5,670 bases of DNA from Rhodospirillales bacterium (GTDB lineage Bacteria > Pseudomonadota > Alphaproteobacteria > Acetobacterales > Acetobacteraceae): NCBI GenBank assembly GCA_028866445.1, contig JAGWIE010000106.1, positions 1 to 5,670 on the forward strand, read 5' to 3'. The translations under genes and the position numbers were made by a program. Positions within the stretch are counted from its first letter, which is position 1. Each line of letters opens with the position of its first letter. This document shows, piece after piece, positions 1 through 4,420 of the stretch. The notes below the pieces were generated by a model that did not search any database, was not told where the DNA came from, and worked only from the letters and a program-made list of their open reading frames with translations.

Positions 1-44
1 CCAGAGAGCTGATCGAAATCATTTCCGGCGCGGAAGCCGTTTGA
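1..44 (+). CDS. atpG: F1 ATP synthase gamma subunit, C-terminal end (partial)
   Basis: Only the last 13 residues and the stop are present: the frame beginning at base 3 reads RELIEIISGAEAV and ends in TGA at 42-44. The ELIEII-SGA-A ending is the conserved C-terminal helix tail of F1 gamma, the central rotor shaft of the membrane-bound ATP synthase. Position directly before atpD agrees with the standard bacterial F1 order (gamma then beta). The gap to the atpD start is 10 nt, so the two are in one operon. The rest of the gene lies left of the window. Confidence 0.9.
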   Translation, partial: RELIEIISGAEAV

Positions 45-47
45 GGA
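43..47 (+). promoter_or_regulatory. Shine-Dalgarno site of atpD
   Basis: GAGGA, seven bases before the atpD ATG at 55. It overlaps the atpG stop codon, so ribosomes finishing atpG end on the atpD initiation region. A second purine-rich stretch (CAGAGAG) lies directly before the ATG but is too close to be the main anti-SD contact. Confidence 0.7.
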
Positions 48-54
48 CAGAGAG

Positions 55-1488
55 ATGACAAGCAACAACACCGGCCGAGTGACCCAGATCAATGGTGCGG
101 TTGTCGACGTTGAGTTCGACGGCGCGCTGCCCTTCATTCAGAACGCGCTAGAGACCAAAGTTGGCGATCGCCGCCTGGTTCTGGAAGTGGCGCAGGAAAT
201 TGGCGAGCGCACTGTGCGCTGCATTGCCATGGATACCACTGATGGCATGGTGCGCGGCCAGTCCGTGACCGATACCGGCTCTGCCATCTCCGTGCCGGTT
301 GGCCCGGGCGTGCTGGGGCGGATTTTGAACGTGATCGGCGAGCCGATCGACGAGCGCGGCCCGATTGCCGCTGTCTCGCACAGCCCGATCCATAATGCGG
401 CACCCTCTTTTGAGGAGCAGGCCGGTTCGGCGGAAATTCTGGTCACCGGCATTAAGGTGGTGGATTTGCTGGCCCCTTACCTCAAGGGCGGCAAGGTCGG
501 CTTGTTCGGCGGCGCTGGCGTGGGCAAGACCGTGCTCATCCAGGAGCTTATCAACAACATTGCCAAGGGCCATGGTGGCGTTTCCGTGTTCGCGGGCGTC
601 GGCGAGCGTACCCGTGAGGGTAACGATCTCTACCATGAAATGGTCGATGCCGGTGTTATCAAGCTGAACGAAGACGGCACCACCGAAGGCTCCAAAGTGG
701 CGCTGGTTTATGGCCAGATGAATGAGCCGCCGGGTGCCCGCGCCCGCGTTGCCCTTTCCGGCGTGACGATGGCCGAGTATTTCCGCGACCAGGAAGGCCA
801 GGACGTGCTGTTCTTCGTGGACAATATCTTCCGCTTCACCCAGGCGGGCGCTGAAATGTCTGCTCTTCTTGGCCGCATTCCCTCCGCCGTGGGTTACCAG
901 CCCACTTTGGCGACGGATATGGGCGCGTTGCAGGAGCGTATTACCTCCACCAAGAAGGGCTCCATCACCTCCGTGCAGGCCGTGTATGTGCCCGCCGACG
1001 ATTTGACCGACCCGGCGCCGGCCAACACCTTCGCGCATTTGGATGCGACGACCGTGCTGAACCGCTCCATCGCCGAGAAGGGCATTTACCCGGCGGTTGA
1101 CCCGTTGGACTCCACCTCGCGGTCGCTGGACCCCCGCATTGTGGGCGAGGAGCATTACAAGGTGGCCCGCGACGTGCAGCGCATTCTGCAAACCTATAAG
1201 GGCCTGCAGGACATTATCGCCATTCTGGGCATGGACGAGCTTTCCGACGACGACAAGATGGTGGTGGCCCGCGCTCGTAAGATCGAGCGCTTTCTCTCCC
1301 AGCCTTTCCATGTGGCGGAAGTGTTCACCGGCTCGCCGGGCGTGTTCGTGAAGGTTGAAGATACGATCCGCGCGTTCAAGGGCATTGTGGCTGGCGAGTA
1401 CGACCATCTGCCGGAGGCGGCTTTCTACATGGTTGGCACCATCGAAGAGGCGATTGCCAAGGCTGAATCTCTGGCGGCGAAGGCCTGA
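55..1488 (+). CDS. atpD: F1 ATP synthase beta subunit (catalytic)
   Basis: Catalytic subunit of the cytoplasmic F1 sector. Three copies alternate with alpha and make or hydrolyse ATP at the membrane-bound F1Fo complex. The 477-aa length is full for the family. Visible motifs: N-terminal beta-barrel (about 1-80); Walker A GGAGVGKT at 152-159 with Lys158 and Thr159; GVGERTREG at 181-189, carrying the catalytic Glu184 and Arg185; Walker B VLFFVD ending at Asp256; adenine-contacting Tyr345; the alpha/beta family signature at 346-355; and the DELSEED-loop equivalent at 394-400, which reads DELSDDD here. The ATG at 55 is preceded by a good Shine-Dalgarno. It follows atpG by 10 nt and precedes atpC by 3 nt. 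From codon 33 to its end it has no CTA, TTA or TCA codons, which is why a very long antisense open frame exists opposite it. Intact, no oddities beyond the acidic-loop variant. Confidence 0.99.
   Translation: MTSNNTGRVTQINGAVVDVEFDGALPFIQNALETKVGDRRLVLEVAQEIGERTVRCIAMDTTDGMVRGQSVTDTGSAISVPVGPGVLGRILNVIGEPIDERGPIAAVSHSPIHNAAPSFEEQAGSAEILVTGIKVVDLLAPYLKGGKVGLFGGAGVGKTVLIQELINNIAKGHGGVSVFAGVGERTREGNDLYHEMVDAGVIKLNEDGTTEGSKVALVYGQMNEPPGARARVALSGVTMAEYFRDQEGQDVLFFVDNIFRFTQAGAEMSALLGRIPSAVGYQPTLATDMGALQERITSTKKGSITSVQAVYVPADDLTDPAPANTFAHLDATTVLNRSIAEKGIYPAVDPLDSTSRSLDPRIVGEEHYKVARDVQRILQTYKGLQDIIAILGMDELSDDDKMVVARARKIERFLSQPFHVAEVFTGSPGVFVKVEDTIRAFKGIVAGEYDHLPEAAFYMVGTIEEAIAKAESLAAKA
1479..1483 (+). 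promoter_or_regulatory. Shine-Dalgarno site of atpC inside the atpD end
   Basis: GAAGG, eight bases before the atpC ATG at 1492, lies within the last codons of atpD. With only three bases between the atpD stop and the atpC start, translation of the two is probably coupled. No better start-proximal purine stretch is present. Confidence 0.5.
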
Positions 1489-1491
1489 TCC

Positions 1492-1896
1492 ATGCCGTTG
1501 GCCCTGGAAATCATCAGCCCGGAGCGGCTGCTCCTGGCCCGTGATGTTGACATGGTGGTGGTCCCCGGTACGGAAGGCGATCTTGGCGTGCTGCCGGGCC
1601 ATTCCAAGCTGGTTACCTCTCTGCGCGGCGGGCTGGTGGATATCTATGAAGGCGGCAAGATCACCGACCGATTCTTCGTGACCGGTGGTTTTGCTGAAGT
1701 CACTGAATCCCGCTGCTCGGTGCTGGCCGACGAGATCATCCGCCAGGCCGACATCAACCCGGCCGTGGCACAGGCCAAGCTTGCCGAGGCCAAGGCAGCG
1801 TTCGACGCGCTTGATCTGAACGATGCGGAAGCGTATCGTGAGACCTCAGACAGGCTGATCTCTGCCCAGGCGATGGTGGATAGCATCGCCGCCTGA
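1492..1896 (+). CDS. atpC: F1 ATP synthase epsilon subunit
   Basis: Epsilon subunit of the F1 central stalk. It sits on gamma and the c-ring and, in many bacteria, inhibits ATP hydrolysis through its C-terminal helices. The 134-aa length is usual for the family. The N-terminal beta-sandwich (about 1-85) shows the typical start (LALEIISPERLL), VPGTEGDLGVLPGH at 24-37 and the FFVTGGFAEV strand at 61-70. A C-terminal alpha-helical hairpin follows (about 88-134): an alanine/acid-rich helix, an LDLNDAEAY turn and a last helix. The start at 1492 gives the canonical N-terminus and lies 3 nt after the atpD stop. It is the last gene of the operon, and a strong intrinsic terminator begins 30 nt after its stop. 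Confidence 0.97.
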   Translation: MPLALEIISPERLLLARDVDMVVVPGTEGDLGVLPGHSKLVTSLRGGLVDIYEGGKITDRFFVTGGFAEVTESRCSVLADEIIRQADINPAVAQAKLAEAKAAFDALDLNDAEAYRETSDRLISAQAMVDSIAA

Positions 1897-1925
1897 TTTC
1901 TGGTTGCTCCCTGCCAAACTGGGAT

Positions 1926-1955
1926 AGGCGTCTCCTTTATGGAGGCGCCTTTTTT
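1926..1955 (+). terminator. Intrinsic terminator of the atp operon
   Basis: A 10-bp stem pairs 1926-1935 (AGGCGTCTCC) with 1941-1950 (GGAGGCGCCT). The only imperfection is a G-U wobble at 1931/1945. The loop is TTTAT, and T runs from 1950 to 1955. It lies 30 nt after the atpC stop in the sense orientation, so it is a confident Rho-independent terminator. On the opposite strand the hairpin is not followed by a T-run, so it should not stop transcription of the convergent transporter gene efficiently. Confidence 0.93.
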
Positions 1956-2751
1956 ATCTGGCCAGCAGCTTAAAGCCGACAATGGCGAGGATAACGCCAA
2001 GGCAGGTTTTCAGCAGCTTATCTGGCGCATAGCGTGCGGCAAAGCTGCCGATAATGATGCCGGGGATGGAGCCAAACAGCAATTGCCCCACCAAAGGCAG
2101 GTTCACCGTGCCCAGAAACCAATGGCCAAGCCCGGCCAGCAGCGTGAGTGGCACGGCATGGGCGATATCTGATCCCACGATGCGCACCATGGGCTGGCGC
2201 GGGTACAGAATGATGAGCGCAACCGTGCCTAGCGCCCCGGCACCAACGGAGGAAAGGCAGACAAGCACGCCCAGCACAGCGCCGGTTAGCACGGTGAGCC
2301 GGAGCGAGGTGGTGACGCCAAATTCAGGGTAGCGGCGGTTGATCGCATTTAGAATTTGCGTTTTGAACAGCAGGGAGGCGGCGCTGAGCAGCAGAGAAAT
2401 GCCCAGCACGCAGGAAATCAGGTCGGACATCGCCTTACTGGCAGCACCCGCATAAGCCAGCGCCAGCAGGCAGAGAATGGTGGCGGGCACCGAGCCCATG
2501 GCAAGGCGGCGCACGATAAGCCAATCCACTGTTTTGCCGGCGCTGTGGATGGTGGTGCCCGCGGTTTTGGTGACGGCGGCAAAAAGCAGGTCTGTGCCGA
2601 CGGCTGTGGAAGGGTGAAAGCCAAACAGCATCACCAGCAGCGGCGTCATCAATGAGCCGCCACCAACACCGGTTAAGCCGACCAAAAGCCCGACCAGAAG
2701 GCCGGACACGATATAGGCAGGCTGAAACCCTAAATTTCCTATCGACATCAT
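1954..2751 (-). CDS. TauE/SafE-family membrane transporter (sulfite exporter-like)
   Basis: Polytopic inner-membrane protein of 265 aa. The TauE/SafE (DUF81) family is linked to export or uptake of sulfite, sulfoacetate and other small organosulfur or carboxylate anions; the substrate cannot be told from sequence. The family's two-fold repeat is visible. The first half has a glycine-rich helix break GLTGVGGGS at 25-33, then PLLVMLFGFHPSTAVGTDLL around 37-56. The second half has LSSVGAGALGT around 166-175, then a matching GSDIAHAVPLTLLAGLGH segment at 193-210. About eight hydrophobic helices can be drawn, near 12-32, 34-45, 51-62, 82-102, 108-128, 150-170, 174-205 and 223-262. The two ATG codons at 2751 and 2748 are equivalent candidates. 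Neither has a clear Shine-Dalgarno, and the DNA before them is unusually AT-rich. It lies 57 nt after xerC on the same strand and converges on atpC, with its TAA stop inside the atp terminator T-run. The family call is strong; the gene's role is unknown. Confidence 0.92.
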   Translation of the reverse strand: MMSIGNLGFQPAYIVSGLLVGLLVGLTGVGGGSLMTPLLVMLFGFHPSTAVGTDLLFAAVTKTAGTTIHSAGKTVDWLIVRRLAMGSVPATILCLLALAYAGAASKAMSDLISCVLGISLLLSAASLLFKTQILNAINRRYPEFGVTTSLRLTVLTGAVLGVLVCLSSVGAGALGTVALIILYPRQPMVRIVGSDIAHAVPLTLLAGLGHWFLGTVNLPLVGQLLFGSIPGIIIGSFAARYAPDKLLKTCLGVILAIVGFKLLAR

Positions 2752-2758
2752 AGACTAT

Positions 2759-2786
2759 TAATTACACAGGAGTGAGCATCCGGCAA
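2759..2786 (-). promoter_or_regulatory. Possible promoter of the TauE/SafE gene
   Basis: In the 57-bp gap after xerC, the minus strand carries TTGCCG (2786-2781) as a candidate -35. It is followed after 16 bases by an AT-rich stretch beginning TAATTA (2764-2759), only 7 nt before the ATG. The -35 resembles consensus, but the -10 is poor and would make the transcript nearly leaderless. The AT-rich patch stands out against GC-rich surroundings. It may simply be an unstructured ribosome entry site for a gene lacking a Shine-Dalgarno. Confidence 0.22.
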
Positions 2787-2808
2787 GCGCCTGGCCAGGG
2801 TGGCAATG

Positions 2809-3726
2809 TTAACTAGCATCCCGCGCCCTTGGATGTGCCTTGCGCCACACCTCCATAAGCTGGCTGGTTTCCACATCCGTATATCGTTGGGTGGTGGAAA
2901 GGCTGGCATGGCCGAGGAGTTCCTGGATGGAGCGTAAATCCGCCCCGCCCGCCAGCAAATGGGTGGCGAAGCTGTGGCGCAGCGCGTGCGGGGTGGCGTG
3001 TTCGGGCAGGCCGTTCAGGCGGCGGAAATTACGCAGGTTTTTTTGCGCCACCCCGGCATTCAGCCGCCCGCCGTGCAGGCCGGTGAACAGCGGCTCATCG
3101 CGCCCAGGGTTCGGGTGCAGCTTTAGCCAGCCGGCCAAGGCGCTACGCAGCGCAGGCAGCAGTGGCACAATGCGTTGCTTGTTGCCCTTGCCGGTCACGC
3201 GCAGGGCATCGTCGGCGGCGGGGATGTCGCCCACATTCAGGGCCAGCGCCTCGGCGATGCGCAAACCCGCACCATAGAGCAGCATCATTAGCGCGGCGTC
3301 GCGGGCTTGTTCCATGGCGGTATCGGTCGCCTCGCCGATATCGGCGGTTATGCTCAGCGCATCATCGGGTGTGAGCGCCTTTGGCAAGGGATGTTTCGGG
3401 CGGGGACGGGTGATGAGGGAGAGCTGGGTGGCATCCACCCCGTGGCGCTGGTGCAGATAGCGAAAGAAGGTGCGCAGGGCGGAGAGCTTGCGGGCACGGG
3501 TGGCGTTGATGTCACCGGCCTTGGCGGCAGCGGCGAGGTAGGCGCGGAAATCCGCCGCGCGCAGGGTGCCGAGGGCTTTTGGGGTGGGTGCCTCGCCGGT
3601 ATGCTCAGCGATGAAAAACAAAAAAGCCCGCACATCGCGGGCATAGGTCTCGACGGTTTTTATCCCGGCCCGGCGTTCAGCGCCGAGCCAGGTGCAGAAT
3701 TCACTCAGCAGCGCATCGTCAGACAA
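2809..3726 (-). CDS. xerC: Site-specific tyrosine recombinase XerC
   Basis: Cytoplasmic recombinase of the XerC/XerD pair, which resolves chromosome dimers at dif during division. It has 305 aa, full length for the family. The N-terminal SAM-like core-binding domain spans about 3-95 (TVETYARDVRAFL, ALRTFFRYL). A proline-rich linker at 107-120 follows, then the catalytic domain. All catalytic residues are present: Arg156 (GAGLR), Lys180 (TGKGNKQR), His247 and Arg250 (PHALRHSFATHLL), His273 (LLGH) and nucleophile Tyr282 (RYTDV). The order and spacing match E. coli XerC closely. The ELLGHASLSTTQ stretch and the AHPRA ending favour XerC over XerD. The best start is TTG at 3726: it gives the normal N-terminus, no ATG or GTG lies nearby, and it overlaps the preceding stop by 8 nt (TTGTCTGA). 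The Shine-Dalgarno is weak. Odd features are an intrinsic-terminator-like hairpin within codons 29-39 and an in-frame A-AAA-AAC run at codons 228-230. Confidence 0.95.
   Translation of the reverse strand: MSDDALLSEFCTWLGAERRAGIKTVETYARDVRAFLFFIAEHTGEAPTPKALGTLRAADFRAYLAAAAKAGDINATRARKLSALRTFFRYLHQRHGVDATQLSLITRPRPKHPLPKALTPDDALSITADIGEATDTAMEQARDAALMMLLYGAGLRIAEALALNVGDIPAADDALRVTGKGNKQRIVPLLPALRSALAGWLKLHPNPGRDEPLFTGLHGGRLNAGVAQKNLRNFRRLNGLPEHATPHALRHSFATHLLAGGADLRSIQELLGHASLSTTQRYTDVETSQLMEVWRKAHPRARDAS
3388..3428 (+). other. G-quadruplex-type motif on the non-coding strand of xerC
   Basis: G-tracts of three or more lie at 3388-3390, 3398-3400, 3402-3405, 3408-3410, 3417-3419 and 3426-3428, with loops of 7, 1, 2, 6 and 6 nt. 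This satisfies the G3+/N1-7 rule with two spare tracts. It is opposite the codons for the proline-rich linker of XerC (about 100-113), where CCN proline codons force G on this strand, so amino-acid composition may fully explain it. Any structure would form in DNA or antisense RNA, not in xerC mRNA. Confidence 0.4.
3614..3642 (-). terminator. Intrinsic-terminator-like hairpin inside xerC, sense orientation
   Basis: Read on the minus strand, GCCCGC (3642-3637), loop GATGT and GCGGGC (3631-3626) make a 6-bp all-GC perfect stem. It is followed at once by TTTTTTGTTTTT (3625-3614). This is the layout of a Rho-independent terminator, placed about 85-110 nt into xerC and about 80 nt after the transaldolase stop. 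The bases also encode the conserved ARDVRAFLFF stretch, so protein constraint contributes. Function is inferred. Confidence 0.45.
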
Positions 3727-4375
3727 TGCTCTGCCCGGTGGCGGCCCAATCCTTCAGGAAGGCGGCAAGGCCCTTATCGGTGAGCGGGTGGCCATAAAGC
3801 TGCTTGATGACGGAAGGCGGAATGGTGGCGACATCGGCACCCATTTTGGCCGCCTCGATCAGATGGATCGGGTTGCGGATGGAGGCCACCAGCACTTCGG
3901 TCTTCAGGTTCGGATAGTTGTTATAGATCGTCACGATCTCATGGATCAGATCCATGCCGTTCTGGCCGATATCATCCAACCGGCCGACGAAAGGCGAGAT
4001 GAAGCTGGCCCCGGCCTTGGCGGCCAGCAGTGCCTGGGCGGCTGAGAAGCAGAGGGTGACGTTCACCATAATGCCCTGCTGAGATAGCGCGTAGCAGGCT
4101 TTCAAGCCATCCTGGGTCAATGGCACTTTAATCGCCACATTCGGGGCGATTTTTTTTAGCACATCGGCCTCGGCCAGCATCTGCTTATACTCGGTGGCGG
4201 CAACCTCCGCACTCACCGGGCCGGGGACGATCTCGCAGATCTCGGCAATGACTTCGAGAATATTGCGGCCGGATTTGGCGATGAGGGAGGGGTTAGTGGT
4301 GACGCCATCCAGCAGGCCGGTGGTGGCAAGCTCCCGGATCTCGGAGATTTCGGCGGTGTCAACAAAGAATTTCAT
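3719..4375 (-). CDS. tal: Transaldolase / fructose-6-phosphate aldolase family enzyme (TalC/MipB type)
   Basis: Cytoplasmic class I aldolase of the short (218 aa) subfamily, often annotated as fructose-6-phosphate aldolase (fsa) or probable transaldolase. Transaldolase moves dihydroxyacetone units between sugar phosphates in the non-oxidative pentose phosphate pathway. Visible features: Asp6 in MKFFVDT; GVTTNPS at 24-30 with Thr26 and Asn28; the Schiff-base Lys83 in AIKVPLT (Lys85 in E. coli FsaA by alignment from memory); Thr107 in NVTLCFSAAQ; and Arg132, a likely phosphate contact. Glu57 and Phe129 occupy the places of E. coli FsaA Gln59 and Tyr131, which points to transaldolase chemistry. 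The ATG at 4375 has GGAAAG six bases upstream. It is the first gene of the leftward unit, and its stop overlaps the xerC TTG start. Codons 74-75 sit in a run of eight A. Confidence 0.95.
   Translation of the reverse strand: MKFFVDTAEISEIRELATTGLLDGVTTNPSLIAKSGRNILEVIAEICEIVPGPVSAEVAATEYKQMLAEADVLKKIAPNVAIKVPLTQDGLKACYALSQQGIMVNVTLCFSAAQALLAAKAGASFISPFVGRLDDIGQNGMDLIHEIVTIYNNYPNLKTEVLVASIRNPIHLIEAAKMGADVATIPPSVIKQLYGHPLTDKGLAAFLKDWAATGQSIV
4130..4157 (+). terminator. Terminator-like hairpin antisense to the transaldolase gene
   Basis: AATCGCC (4130-4136) pairs perfectly with GGCGATT (4145-4151) around an 8-nt loop. It is followed by T to 4157; the whole T-run is 4150-4157, with six T after the stem. 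On the + strand this resembles an intrinsic terminator that would stop transcription running antisense to the gene. No + strand transcript is known to enter here and the bases are coding on the other strand, so it may be accidental. Confidence 0.3.
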
Positions 4376-4420
4376 GGGTGGCTTTCCGGTGAACAGGGTC
4401 TCTGGTTAAGAGCATACAGC
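4376..4420. promoter_or_regulatory. Divergent 45-bp spacer between the transaldolase gene and priA
   Basis: The two start codons face away from each other across only 45 bp. Both promoters must therefore overlap each other or lie inside the opposite gene. I see no good -35/-10 pair. TATGCT on the minus strand (4418-4413) is a fair -10 for the leftward unit, but no good -35 stands at the right distance. Confidence 0.35.
4382..4387 (-). promoter_or_regulatory. Shine-Dalgarno site of the transaldolase gene
   Basis: GGAAAG on the minus strand, six bases before the ATG at 4375. It supports this start and contrasts with the weak initiation signals of the next two genes on this strand. Confidence 0.55.

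Noticed and set aside
148..1602. 484-codon open frame on the minus strand opposite atpD and the start of atpC
   Set aside because: Its codon boundaries coincide exactly with those of atpD. It stays open because atpD avoids CTA, TTA and TCA codons, as expected in a highly expressed GC-rich gene. The translation is low-complexity, His/Gly/Arg-rich, with no family resemblance.
1939..2655. Three + strand open frames opposite the TauE/SafE gene
   Set aside because: The minus-strand product has a clear two-fold repeated membrane family pattern. The + strand translations are Gln/Gly/His-rich with no recognisable domain.
2790..2799. 10-bp palindrome CCTGGCCAGG after xerC, with its core CTGGCCAG also at 1958-1965 near the transporter stop
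   Set aside because: It looks like a pair of flanking repeats around the transporter gene. However, the 8-mer is self-complementary and built of common GC-rich words, and the second copy is the Leu-Ala-Arg codons of the protein end. There is no T-run, so it is not a terminator.
3649..3682. TTTTT run and GC-rich inverted bases early in xerC as another terminator
   Set aside because: The GGCG/CGCC pairing is short and the T-run lies on the wrong side or strand of it.
2809..3726. The tyrosine recombinase as a phage or integron integrase marking a mobile element
   Set aside because: Length, motif spacing and C-terminus match housekeeping XerC. There is no attachment site, tRNA gene or phage gene nearby, and it is in an operon-like arrangement with a metabolic gene.
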